In this document: one piece after another, positions 37,891-50,399 of the stretch
Position numbering within the stretch: position 1 is the stretch's first letter
How the letters are laid out: the number at the start of each line of letters is the position of its first letter
The notes under the pieces: model-generated
Seen by the model: the letters and a program-made list of their open reading frames with translations, nothing else
Database searches by the model: none
What the model was told of the DNA's origin: nothing
Assembly: GCA_021442155.1 (NCBI GenBank)
Contig: JAKCPB010000360.1
Coordinates: 62,001 to 126,000, forward strand
Origin: Cymbidium sinense
Lineage: Eukaryota > Streptophyta > Magnoliopsida > Asparagales > Orchidaceae
DNA: 64,000 nucleotides
Direction of reading: 5' to 3'
Translations under genes and position numbers: made by a program

Positions 37891-39380
37891 AGCATATCCA
37901 TACCATCCAGGAGGGGCTTCTTAGCTAGAATCAATGACTTGTTTACCCTTATCAGGTGCTTAGAGGTAGAACTTTCCACATGAAGGTTAAGACTTCATGA
38001 GATAGTTTAGTGGAAAGTTCTACCATCAGTAATAGATCATCAAAGTCATGACAAGTCATCTCAATGGTGAACTCTATTTTAGAAATGGGTAATCCATTTC
38101 AAAATGAAAGGAGATGTGAATTGTTATAATTATTAGTACTTGGAAAGCTTTCACAGAATAAAATCATCAAGATCATCTAAAGTAGAGAATGTAGAATTTT
38201 TCTTCTTCATGTTTAGATTTTGATGAAGACAAAATAAAATCAAAGTAAGTAGAATGAGGATTTGGAATCTCTAATACATTATGCTAAGGAGAACTTTAGA
38301 GTCAGAATTTAACTATGGTGAGGATGGACTTATGGTTGTGCTAATGTCTATCCTGAAGTGGAAGCTAGCTTTCTACATTATCTTAGCAAATTGCAAATTC
38401 TTAGTTAGATTGTAGAGGCATATAAGGTAATTTTTTAATCTTAATTATTTGAGGTTTAAGGAGATATCCCAAACTTTATCAGATCATCTGATAAGGATTA
38501 CCTAAATGTAACGATTGTTCTAATAGTATTCCTTGATAATAATGGCACCTAACTTGTACTATCCCAACTTAAAGGTAAAAGCAATCTTCCAAGACATGTC
38601 CTATTGTAGAAGTTTGGATCATGACTCTTGACATCCTCTAGCCTCGGCTTAAAATTCATTCTTCAAGAGGGTCTCATTTTCACTACCTTTTAATGAATAA
38701 GATTTATTCATTTTATGTAATATTTAAAAAAAGGATAAGAATGTTGTTTAAGGATAGAAATATAGCAAGTGGTGGTGGAGGCATGGTAGATATCATGATG
38801 ATCTAAGTAAATAAATTTACTGCTAGGTATGTCACTAAATACTTAAGTTATCAATCATGACTACCGGCTTTTTTAAATGCCATTTGGCTTTTATAAAAGG
38901 TGTCTTATTTGTAAATCTACCTTGTTGATTAACTTTCAAATGTTAATGGTGAAACCTTTAAGCAATATCATCAATATTTGGTAATTTCAATGGATTATGA
39001 GTTCACATTTCATACTAAATTATGCCTCTAAGAATGTAATCAATAAGAGACTCTCAGTGTTGAGCTATAAATGAATTTACTTTCTTTGACTAAAAATTTA
39101 ATATGAACTCATCAATGTCTTAATCAACTATATGTAAATTGAATACAATGATCAATATTTATAAAGAGGCAAAATAAGACATAGCCAATTATAACATTGT
39201 AAATGTGCTATATTATGTTTATAGCCATAAAATCTGATATAAGCCCTTTATTATAACCATCAAATTTCTTTATATCTATTTAGAATAGATGAGCTAGCTT
39301 AATGCATCAATTAATATGTTTGATATATTATTCATGTATGAGGTACTATTCACCACCTTCCTATAATTAATTTCTGAATT
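37891..39380 (-). pseudogene. Gag relic of E2, heavily deleted
   Basis: Only patches align with gag of E1 and E3: 38460-38720 (region of the zinc knuckle and basic stretch), 38880-39070 (compare 55150-55370 in E3) and 39335-39370 (compare 55752-55785). Most of the proline-rich and N-terminal parts are gone or unrecognisable, and 39100-39330 shows only AT-rich sequence. It ends where E3's LTR begins. Confidence 0.55.
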
Positions 39381-39407
39381 AGATGATAAAAGTGTGTGCC
39401 AACTTAT

Positions 39408-42400
39408 TGGGTATATTTGTGAGGAAGATGTGATTTAGGACACCATGTAGAACCACAGATATACTCATTAGGGTGACCGGGTGTGACATTGAGGAATGAT
39501 GTATTATCTCAAGAGATAGAAGTCACCATCCTACAATAGACCTAACCACCTAATAAAGACTCCAAAGGACAATGGGTCTTCGAATGTACCAAATCTTTAC
39601 CTTACATTACATGAAAAAGTAAAGTAAGGTTTATTTAAATTGGGTTCATTAAGTTCCTTATGGAGGAAAGCCCCCATAGTTAATTACATCTTAAGGAATG
39701 AGATTCCTTATGAATACTCTTGATTAAGGTAAATAATCATTGTCTCCAAAGAGTTCAAAGATAGGACTATCAATACAAATTTTATTTTGGAAAATCAAGT
39801 GGGATTGATTAGGAGGGAGTTATTATCAAACCAAAGGAGATAAGGGGGATGTTCATGATAATAGGAAACCTAGTGAGCATCTCAAACTATCTTATAGTTG
39901 GGCTTTATATTTTTGAAATTTGAAGATGATTATATGTTTGAGTAAAATTTTTATTAGAAATCTAGGGCTTACAATTTCATAATACAAGATCATAGAAATA
40001 CCTATAAGGTGAGGATTTATGCTTGTAGCCCACAAAGGAAAACAATAACCTTAAATCCTAAATTTAGGGAGCTTTGGTGAGGGCCAAGGAACAGACCTAA
40101 ATCTAAGGCGAAAATGTGTATATGGTTTATCTCCACAAGAGAGAATAAACCACCCGACTATTGGACTTATAACCTATTAGGGGTGGCCGCCAATTAACTC
40201 CTCCTATGATTTCAAATATAAGTAGGCAAGTCATATGCTTTATAAGATGGCTAAACTTTTGTTTATTTAGAAAGGAGACAAAGTCCTTAAGCACACTCCC
40301 TAAGATACTAGATCATGAAGGGCATGAATAATGACTTAAATCTAATGCAAATTTTGTTAAGTTTTATTTTATTTTTTGAATATTTTTATTTGACATAATC
40401 TATGGGATTTCATATTCCTAATACATGAGAAATTGGTTATGGGCCAAAATCAGAAAGAAGGAGGTGTGCTTCCACCATGGCTCTCAAAGGTCAAGCAATT
40501 TTCTCTAGAGAAGGTGGAAGCCCTCCATTAGCAAGAGTGAAGCACTATGATTTATGCATGATGTGAGACATATAACATCCAGTTAAGGGGTTGCTAAATC
40601 TTTTATTATCTTGATTTATGTCCTAGGCTTTAGGTGAGGTTATGAGTTATTTAATTTAATTTTGAGTTGATTAATTAGATGGAAAATTTTTTTTCCTAAG
40701 AGTCTAATCGCATCCAGGCCATTCAATAACCATCAAGCAATTAAGAAACTAGAAAAATCATGTCATCCTAATTGCACAGTCATAAACAAAACATCAAGCA
40801 ATTTATAAAATTGGCGCAAAGGAATAAGAGGCCGATGTGGTCGGGCTCCACCTCACAAACCCAAAAAGAAATGTTGGTAGCCAAGATCTACCCTTATATA
40901 ACTCAGATTACAAATGAATAATTACAATTAAAATGAATTCATGTTATGGGGGTCTTCATTCTTCATTCATCATTCTTTATTTCTTCCTTTCTTCATTTCT
41001 TTCTTTCTTTCTTTTGGTTTGACTTGGGATGTAGTTTGCTCTAAGGCTTCACATAGTATATAAGACATGGTCTTATAACCAATGTTCACCTTAATTCCCC
41101 CATAACATTCATTCCAAACTTTAATTGTAAAATTTAGATCAAAAAAGAGAGGAAAGGTAAATCTAACTAAACCTGTAAAACAGAGATTAGCTAAACATAC
41201 CACACAATCAAATTATATGAATAATTATACTTAGCACCCCACACATGGGTAACCAAGTCCACTTGTCAAATTTGGTTATGCTTAGGGTATAAGCAACTGC
41301 AAGAAAAATATTTATATTTTTATTACAACACCCTTAAGCACAATCCATACAAAAGTATAATTAGGCTAATATCACCTAACATCCAGTTCACATGCACCCT
41401 AACATCAATCTAAAAATATTACATCAAAAAATAAAATCGCATCAAACCATGAACACCCTAATAGAGCTAGAATGGTGACTTAGCCTAATGTGTGTGTCAT
41501 TTAAGGCTTGTGTGACATGTCTTAGTAGGCTTTAAGGTTGAAATTTTCTAAATATTAAAGGTTCAATTTAGAGGGTGATTTCATTTTTAAGTGATTTAGT
41601 TGATTCGTCAATTTTTTTTAATGATTTGATTTGGTTTGAATGAACCTACATCTAGTTACTAAATGTTGTAAAGAGAAGAAATGAGAAGAGAACTTCTCTT
41701 TCATCCTTACCTTCAGTAATTTCTAAGGTAGATTCATTAATGATTTTTCTTTAGTGAATATTTTATTATATGTTTTAATTAACCCTAAGTCTAAATTGCT
41801 CTAAATAACCCTATTTAATAAGAAAGGCATCTTCAGATTAATTAAGGTGGATTACTACCACATGACACAACCATTTATTTCTTTCCACCATGTATACCAT
41901 GCATATGAATAATCCTGAGCATACCTATACATGTAATGCAAAGTTTAAACTTACTTTGATGATGAATGCTAAGAGATATGATTTGAAAATTTTGGATGTT
42001 CCATTGATGCATGTTTTTTTATTATGTAGAAAAGAGGGATTTCTCATCCATTAACAAAATGCACATCCACATGTATAAAAGATATAAGTGAGTATGAACC
42101 ATTATTTTCTACACCAGGAGCGTAAGGTACAAGACCTACTTAGGGCTACTTAAAGCCTCTGAGCCCCAAGATATTCATACTAATATACCACTTTTCTTAA
42201 ATACATATAAATGTACAAAATGAAACAAATGGATGAAGAATCATGCAAAAGATTTATGTTTGATTTGGTTGTGTAATTTACATGTGTAAATGTGAGGATC
42301 CTTCTTAAGTCATAACATAAAAATGCATAGAAATAGATTTAATCAAGTGTTGTGTTCTTTTCAAATGAACTATACACTTTGCAAATCCTATTCAAATCCA

Positions 42401-45400
42401 TGTTAAGAAAAGAAAAGAAAATAACATAAAACACATCTTATGTTATAATCACATGCAAGCTTATAAGTACTTATAAGTAGCATCACTTCATTAATAATCT
42501 TTAATAGGTTTTTAATTTTTTAATAGATAGCCACTCATACAACTTTTTATTTAATTGATTTTGATGATTTCATATATGATTTAAATATTGATGTAAGCAT
42601 ATGACTTCATTCACCTAATTCTAAAGACAATCCTATAAAATAAGATCATTTAAAGTGAATCAAAATTCTTAAGGAGATTTTATTTTTGAATTTGATTTGA
42701 CTTAGGAAATGAAAAGAGTTTGCTGGTCCTAACCCATTTCCCCATGTGTGAATTGTTTAATTTTAATTTTAGAATAATTAGGTTGATTTTATGTTTTATT
42801 TAAAGGTGTGAATTAAATCCAATTACCCCTTACACACCACTTTATGATAATTAACAAGTAATTATGAGCCAACATACGATATGCAATCACATGTGATTTA
42901 AATCAGCAATGCACCTAAGAAATAAAGGGGCCTAATGCAATTGGCTCACAATTATTGATTAATTAAGCTAAAGAGTTTAATTAAGTACTTTTATAACCTT
43001 CATACACATATAGTTTGATTATAATTTTCTTTGAAATCCTCTTTGGTTATTGAACACCTAAGAATCTATCCAAGAATTAAGTGATTGAGTTCTAGAGTGA
43101 TTTAGTTTTGAATTTGATTAATTGGTCTAATTAATGAAGTCATTAAGTCATTAATTAATTTGCAAATTAATTAAGTGTTTTCCAAATGAAATGAACTTAG
43201 GGGAAAAGATTGGAAAAGAAATTCTAATCTCATTCCCTAAGTCCATTCACTATTTCATGATGATTAGCAAGCTTAATTAATGAATTTACCATTATTTAAT
43301 AGGTTAATTAATCATTTAATTAATTAGAAAAGGGAATAAGGATGAAATAAGAAATTCTCCTAGTTAACCCAACAATAAATTCTAAGAAAATTATGGGAGG
43401 CAAAAGTCATCCCACTAATCAACCTTAGGAAGTTTGGAATTAATTGCTAAAGTAATTAAGGAGTAATTAGCATAATTATATTTCTAATAAAACCCAAATT
43501 ATATTATAATCACTATTCAAAATTAATTAAATTAAATTTTATATTATTTTCCTTTAAATTATCTTTAAAATGAACTTGAGTTTATATTTTTTGGATAGTT
43601 CTGCAATTAGTTATGATGTTTGGAAGTTTCAGATTAAAAATTAGAGCTAATTAAATCCTAATCCCATGCCACGCCTGGTCGGCGGTGCACTAACATGGTG
43701 TACGTATTAATGCGCGTGCTTCCATGTGGCACATGGGATAGGTTATTTATGTTATCACCGTCACTAAGATCGGATGTGATTAATCTGATTTAGCTTAAAT
43801 AGAGGGATCTATCATGATTTCACAACCGTCCATTCCATGAAATGACGGTGTAATCTATCTCCTCTCGAGCGATGAGAGATGGATGTTGTCCATCAATCAT
43901 CGCTTGATCTGAGCTCACCCAAGTTTGGATGGAGTTCCCATTCACCCCACACCTTTGGGGAAGCAAAAGCAATGTATCCAATGGTCAAGATCTCAAGGGA
44001 TGGCACTTCCTTCAAAAAGGATGAAATAATTTTTATTCTAAGATCGGTTTTGAGCAATACCTCACCGGAGGCTATCAACGACACTTCTAATGGAAGAGGT
44101 AGCTTCGTCTAGTTGAGACGAAGCCCTGTTGAAGGTATCAAGTCTTGATTTAGAGTGGATGGTTTGGTTGACTAAGCTCCCCTTCAATGGTGATCAAGCT
44201 TGATCAAATTCCTCCTTCCCATGGCTTGGTAACTTAGGAAATAACTTGATTGAGCTCAATGAAGTCCTTTGATGGTGCTTGCGAGGTTAATTTGGTTTTG
44301 ATGGAGAATTAGATGAGTTTGGCTTTGGATTGACCTCCCTTATTTTGGCTTTGGGCAAAATTGAGAAGGAGAAATCAAGAGAGCTTGGAAATGGCATTAG
44401 GAAGCTTAGGGCTATTTGGTTTTTGAGCTCCTGGAATGCTTCGGTTTGAGTGGGAATGAGGGGTACCTCTCCGATGGAAGAGTGGTTTGCCATTTTTATC
44501 AATGGGTGATTGGATTGGGTTGTTTAGCATCCCATGTGAATCATTTTAGGAGGAGTGGAAGAGTGAGTGCCCATGTGCTAAGTGAGTGCAGGTGATCCAA
44601 GTGCTCAATTCCATTGGAGGGGTTTGGCCATGGTTGGGTCATGGCTGACCAAGCTCATTGGGTCATGTTCACCACCTCCCTTGGTGTCCATATGGACCAC
44701 TAGAGGATGCCAAGTGGCCTTGAGAAAATGACCAAATTCCAAGTGAATTTGATACCCTTTGACCTAAGGGTAAAATGATCATTTGGCCTTGATTTTGATT
44801 TGGGCAAGATTTGAAATGATTCAAAATGGGTTGGGCCAAATTTCAAGTGATTTGGAGTTCATTTGGTTTGAATTGGTTCAATTTGACCATTTATGTCAAG
44901 TTGGGTTTAGTTGATCAATTGGTCAAATTGGGTCACCATGGGTTAGTCAAGTTTAAAATGATCATTTGGAGCCTATGGGTATCATTTCAATTTGATTTAT
45001 ATTTTTTTTCAATTCATTTAGGTTCATTTAGGTCAAATGGGTCAATAATTTGACCCATTTGACCCAATTGTTAGGTCATGGGTTGGTTTAGGCTTGGTTG
45101 ATCATTTGAAATGTATTGCAAGCTTTGGTTTTAATCAATTTTTGTTTGGTTTTATTTCAAATTGATTTGATCTTTTAGGTCAAGTTGGGTTCATGGTCAA
45201 TTGGGCTAGGTTTGGTCTAGTTGGTCAATTGAAGCTTTGGTTAAGTTCAACAAGTGATTTAGAATGAATTTGACTCATTGGTTGCAATCAATTTGGCTTC
45301 AATCAAGATTTGACCCATTTTAACATTTTAGGTCAACTTGGGTCAACTTAGGTCAAATGGCCAATTAAGTTTGGTTTGGCTCAATTGATGGATTGGTCAA

Positions 45401-46634
45401 GTTCAATCATTGATTATATATTAGTTTAAATCATGGTTTCAATCAATTTGTCTTATATTGAATTTTGGCTTATTTAGGTTTCAATTGGGCTAAGTGTTGA
45501 CTTGGTAAAAGGCTAGGTTTGTCTTGGTTTGACCCAATTTGAGTTATGACCACCCTAGGATGATTGTTGCTCACAATGTGAGGCTTAGATGGGCTTAGTT
45601 CAATCCAATTTGGGTTGGATTAGAATTAGGCTCAAAAAGATCCTTTAGGTCACTTCTAGTCAAGTGAGCCTAAGTGGGTCAATTGGCTTGATTAAGGCTT
45701 GATTCAAGTTTGGTTGAACTCACATATGGACATATGATGGAAATATAAATCCAATTGCAAGTGATTTGGAGTCAAATGGGTTTTGATTCATTTGGTAATT
45801 TCAAGTCAAAAGGGTGAACATGGGTTCGACTTGGTTTAGTTTGATTTTGGTTTGGTGATTGTAGTTTAAGTTTATATTTGAGCATGTGATTGAAAGAATG
45901 ATTGTTTGAAGAGAAAATCCAAAGGTTTGGGTTGATTTGAGAATGATTTGGCTAAGTTCAAGAATTTGACTTGAAAGAGTATACGTTAGATTTAAGTTAG
46001 ATTTAGATTTGAGTTTTGAATTTAGTTTTGGTTATTTGAATTTATATTTTATTTATATTTGTGAATATAAATGAGAATATAAATGGGTTATGAGAAACAT
46101 CTTTTCAATTTGGAGTGATTTGGATTTGGTTTGAGCTAAATCCATAAGATGAAATCAAAGGGCTTAGGAAAGATTTTGGGGTTTGAATTCGATCATGGGT
46201 TTCAATCATTTGATTTGGAATTGATTTATGATTTGGATTTTGGAATTGATTTATGATTTGAGAAAATCAATTGGGTTGGAATTGATTTAAGGTTTGAGAA
46301 AATCCATTGAGTTGGAATTGATTTAAGATTTGATTTAGAATTGATTCATGATTTGAGAAAATCAATTGAGTTGGAATTAATTTAAGATTTAATTTGGAAT
46401 TGATTTAAAGGAGGGAAGCAAAGATTGGGTTTAAGCTATAAGGTAGGTAAGTCTTCCTAATACTTCTAAGGCATAACCTATTCCTATGGCTAACTCTTCT
46501 AAGTCTCTAGGGTTAGGTTAAGTATTCATCTAATCACTAGATGTGTCTTAAGACTAAAGAATTCTTAGTGTTTAGAGGAGTCCTTATGCCTAGGATGGAG
46601 AAGTTGAAAGCTCACTCCAAAAGTGAGGTCAACA
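39408..46634 (-). repeat. S6: 3' LTR of E3, full length (7.2 kb)
   Basis: It starts TGGGTATATTTG at 39408 (diverged from TGGTGTTT) and ends GGTCAACA at 46634, then enters the 3' untranslated region exactly as S2 does. Contents: a palindrome-bearing end (39490-39520), a downstream half rich in ordinary AT sequence, a promoter-like island at 43670-43760, the T/G-rich, GGTCAA-dense U3 (44160-46600) and ATTGATTTATGATTTG tandem repeats (46200-46400). Several bases of uncertainty apply to the low end. Confidence 0.85.
43665..43765 (-). promoter_or_regulatory. CpG-bearing promoter-like island in LTR S6
   Basis: This CpG cluster (acgcctggtcggcgg, tacgtattaatgcgcgtgc) sits in the same place as the islands in S2 and S4. 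ACGT cores are present, but the CCAAT box is mutated (ATTGG is now ATAGG near 43738-43742) and the TATA-like stretch (sense GGATTTAATT, about 43650-43660) is weak. Probably inactive. Confidence 0.4.
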
Positions 46635-48780
46635 AAGGGCACCCAATAGGTGTGGTGTGACTGACAAGGCATATAGCATGTATTGGTGTTGACCGAGGCG
46701 ATCAATAACGCCGAACGATCACAAGCACTAACAGAAATGATCTACTCTCAAACCTAAGGTTCAGAAGGAACTAGAAGCTTAGTGTAATGTGACTTTACTC
46801 ATGTCAAAAACATAAGAGAGCGAAGGGGGAATCCACTAACGATGGAGTATGTGAACCTTCCATAATGGAAATAGGTTCAAGTCATCCACTGGGGGATGAG
46901 AGGCTGTGAAATCCACAGGGGGATTAAGATTTAGAATCCACTAGCGATAAAAGATGTGAACCTTCCACTAAGAAAATAGGTTTGGGTTGGATTGAATTGA
47001 CTCCACTAGGGAGAATGGAAAGATTTGCATCTCACTGAGGAGAAGTTGATTGATTTGTTTGTTTAATTTGACTCCATTAGAGAGGTTGGTTGGATTTGTT
47101 TCAGATTTTAAATTTTAATTTTTGAGATGGACCGCCAGGATGCACTGGTAGGGCCATGTTAGCCTTGATCTAGCTCAAATTTACAATCCAAAGGGTAGTC
47201 TACCAACCATATAGTAGGACTATCCAACCAAAGGGGTTTCCTTTTGGTGTGCAGCGGTTGTACTAGGAAGAAAGAGTAGCAAACTTACATATTCCAAAGT
47301 AGGGATCAGTCATTAGGGTGATCAATTGGTAACATAATGAATCAAACCCAACAAGGTGACTGAGTGAATGCCTGGGGACTTAAATCTAAAGATAGTCAAA
47401 ATTGATTTCATTTTTTCAATTGTATTTTATGGATCCCATCGATTTGCGATGGACTGTATTGAGTAGGGGCCGTGTCGGCCATGGCCTAACTCAAATTTAT
47501 CGATCCAAAGGGAGTAATTTCCCAGTCGATGGGAGAACTATCCAACTAAAGGGGTTCTTTTTGGTTTGCAATAGTTAATTTAGGGAAGAAAGAACAGAGA
47601 CTCACAACTTCCTAAACAAAAGACCACTGGGGTGACATATTAGCGTAACATGTCAACCAACCTAGGCTTCACATGGTGTCTGCTAGAAGAATGTAGTAGA
47701 CTTACATCTTCCAGCAAATGATGGTAACCTTTGTGGCAAAATAGATTGAACCCGACCTAAGTGTGACCAGAGAGTGACCTGGGACTTATCTCAACTCAAA
47801 GTTGTCAAGCAATTCCTATAGGGAGTTTTCCGACACGCCTAAAGATAGGATGCTTGGGAAAGGGGTCCGGGGCTTGAATTCCTAATCCACAAGCAAATAA
47901 ATTTATATATTTATTTGTTTATTTATCATGGACACTACTGGTTTGCAAGGGATCATACTAAGAAGGAGCTTATATCAGCTTAGACCAATCTCTGATTTAC
48001 CGAACCAAAGGAGAATCTATGCATCCATTGAACAAATTCTCCAACCACAGGGGTGGCTACTAGAAAATGGGGACTATCCAATCCGAGAGCAACCAAGGTA
48101 GTGTCTATGTGGGGTCGCAAATGATGTGATCCAAATAAAGTGCCTGCAGAGAAGGGGCCACTAAGGCTTTATCTAAAGCCCTAGAGAAGATATCTATAGG
48201 TATTGGTGGCCAACTCAAGAGAAAGCGGGACTCATATCCGCCAAGAGGTGTATCCAGGGTGAGTCGCTGTCACCATAGCAAACATCAACCAACCTAAAGT
48301 GTTCATTGGTTTGTAACAATCAGCCTGGGAAGAAAGCATCGAGGACTCACATCCTCACAATGAATGATTGTCGGATAGTCTGCCTTCGACAGGTGCTATC
48401 CGACCTAGGGAACTGAGTGAATGCCTTGGGGACTTATATCAACTCAAGAGTATCAAGAGGAAAGGAGCCACTGGGGACTTATCCTAAACCTCAAATATAT
48501 TTGACAAATGGCATGATGGCTAAGAAGAAAGCATGGCTTACATCCTTCTTAAAAAGTCAACATGAGGTATCTACAAGAAGATCCACCAAACTAACAAGGC
48601 ACTCTTGTAAATGGTCGAAAGAAAGGGGACTACATCATCCACAGTGAAAACTGGGTGACATACTAGCAAGGTAGTCGACCTTGAGTAGCTAATGAGTGAG
48701 TGCCACAAGTGGCTTTCTCTCACATCAAAATATATTGAGATAAAAGATATGTGTTTACTTTTATGTTTGTGTTTATGTTT
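46635..48780 (-). repeat. 3' untranslated composite repeats of E3
   Basis: Equivalent to 9392-11471 plus 18856-19100. Three diverged composite units open near 47126, 47427 and 47928. Each starts with a GGA(C/T)C..TTTGC(G/A)A-like block followed by a TAGGGGCC-like block and ATCCAAAGGG, and closes with GGGGACTTA-type blocks near 47365, 47785 and 48427. A run of CCACTAGGGG-like motifs occupies 46850-47100. Tat elements are known to carry tandem repeats between integrase and 3' LTR that can seed satellites. The frame 48417-48647 is on the wrong strand and is not a gene. Confidence 0.75.
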
Positions 48781-49075
48781 GAGGAGAATAGGATGCTGCT
48801 TGGGTTATCTTACACCTATCCTAAAACACACTTAAAAGTTGATGAAATGGTGCCACGAATTGCAGTGTGATTCCACCAAGAAAGGATGCCGCTTGGGTTC
48901 TCTCACACCTAACTTAGTTATGCTAGTAGAAATAATATGCCTCTTGGGTTCTCTCACACCTATTCTAGTAGAGCTAGGGATTGTGTGTAATTTATGTTCG
49001 CATTGTGAAAGAGGGATAGGATGCCTATCGGGTTCTCTTACACCCACCCTAAACACTTTATGGTGGATTCACAAA
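48781..49075 (-). repeat. Four-copy short repeat just 3' of pol in E3
   Basis: The plus strand repeats GGATGCC-x5-GGGTTCTCT-ACACC-like text near 48790, 48884, 48936 and 49018. On minus, an open frame (48832-49056) turns three copies into G-V-R-E-P-(K/D)-R-H, about 20-30 residues apart. It lies after the pol stop at 49158, so in its present state it would not be translated as part of pol. It may be a DNA-level tandem repeat or a remnant of a separate 3' reading frame. Confidence 0.6.
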
Positions 49076-49157
49076 TAAGCAAACAATGCTTCAAAAGAAG
49101 AGAATATTTTGATGAATTGGAACGAAATTTTTTATGATAATATTTTCAAACATGATT

Positions 49158-50190
49158 TTATGGGTAGTATTTCTTCAAATAGAGCCCATTAAGCATCGTG
49201 TTCCTTTACAATCAAGTTGATAAGATCCTCTTTGGTGGGCCTTTTCAATGATGAAAGGGCCTTCCCAAGTGGGTTCAAACTTGCCTCCCATCTTTCAATG
49301 GGCAATAATTGGTCTCCTTAGAACTAAAACAAGCTCTCTTACTAGAAAATCTCTAGGACTGACCAGCTTGTTATGAGCTTGAATCATCTTGGCTTTGTAT
49401 AACTCGAGGTTCTGGCACGCTTGTAAATATCTCTCCACCAAATCTTTGATCTCTTATAACCACAGCTTTGCATTCTGCTCTATAGTGATTTTACTACCCA
49501 TTGCTATCCTCAGTGTTGGGAGCTAAACTTCTAATGGTATAATGGCTTTGGACCCATACATTAAGGAGAATGGGGTTGATTGGGCTGGAGTTATGTATGT
49601 GGTGCGATATGCCCACAAAGCCTTAACTAGCTACTCATGCCACTGTCGCTTATCATTCTTCTTTAGTATCTGATGAGTTTTGTTGAATGCCGCCAGCCAT
49701 TTGCCCTAGGATAGTATATAGTGGAGTATCTCCAATCAATACAATGTCTCCTGGCAAATCCAATGATCTTGGTGCTTTTGAATGCAGTACCATTATCGGA
49801 TATAATTCATCGAGATACCCTGAACCTATATATGATATGGTTCCTGAAAAATTGGAGCACATGTTGAATTGTGACCTCTCTGAGTGGGATTGCCTCCGCC
49901 CACTTGGAAAAGTTGTCAATGATAGCTAAGATGAACTGATGGCCCTTAGAAGAAGGAGGATCGATAATAACCAATGTCGACACTCAAATGGCCATGAGGC
50001 CAATGTAGGATGTAGAATGTTGGGTGATTATGACCACACCATGTACCGACGATGGCATCTCTACATCCATGCCATCTGTAATCATCAAAGGTTAATATCC
50101 TTGATCTTTGCTTTCATCTTGAGGATTGATACACTCGATAGGAATGTACCTCGATGATCTTATGGGCTTCATATTTGTCTAAATAGTAAC
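49158..50190 (-). pseudogene. Integrase relic of E3
   Basis: From high to low coordinate: a zinc-binding region (about 50030-50190), the core with D-N-F-S-K-W-A-E-A near 49895-49925 (first catalytic Asp) and S-D-N-G-T-A-F-K-S near 49775-49805 (second Asp), then Y-Y-P-x-A-N-G, after which the third catalytic residue (Glu) is no longer visible. The C-terminal part has G-K-F-E-P-T-W-E-G-P (about 49260-49290) and ends K-K-Y-Y-P-stop, with the stop at 49158-49160. Frameshifts and in-frame stops lie between the motifs. The plus frame 49687-49929 is a shadow. Confidence 0.8.
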
Positions 50191-50399
50191 CACATTTGAT
50201 ATGGACTATCGAGGTGCCATCCATGAGAATGGAGAGAGCTCTCTTCATTTGATTATGATTTCTCTTGAGGTAGTTTTCCTAGTTCAAGTTTATGAATGGT
50301 TGCCTCCAATCCAACCTTATCTTTTTGGCAATGACAACCTCCCCTTCAAGAGAAAGTCTCAATGAGTTCAAGATCAATAAGGGATAGACTTGTCCATTT

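Larger units (their letters stand above)
33855..39407 (-). mobile_element. E2: internal fragment of a Tat-like element without its own LTRs
   Basis: The fragment runs from within the integrase core (33855) to gag (about 39380) on minus. It lacks the rest of integrase, the 3' untranslated region, the leader and both LTRs. Both borders coincide with outer ends of neighbouring LTRs (33854 and 39408), as expected if E1 and E3 had inserted into it. The alternative is deletion after recombination between LTRs. It is shorter than E3's matching part because of many small deletions, strongest in gag. Confidence 0.7.

Noticed and set aside
48832..49056. An envelope-like gene downstream of pol
   Set aside because: The frame is only 74 codons, made of a short repeat, with no signal peptide or membrane segment.
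49687..49929. 80-codon plus-strand frame over the integrase core
   Set aside because: It is a shadow. The minus strand here spells the integrase core motifs D-N-F-S-K-W and D-N-G-T-A-F.
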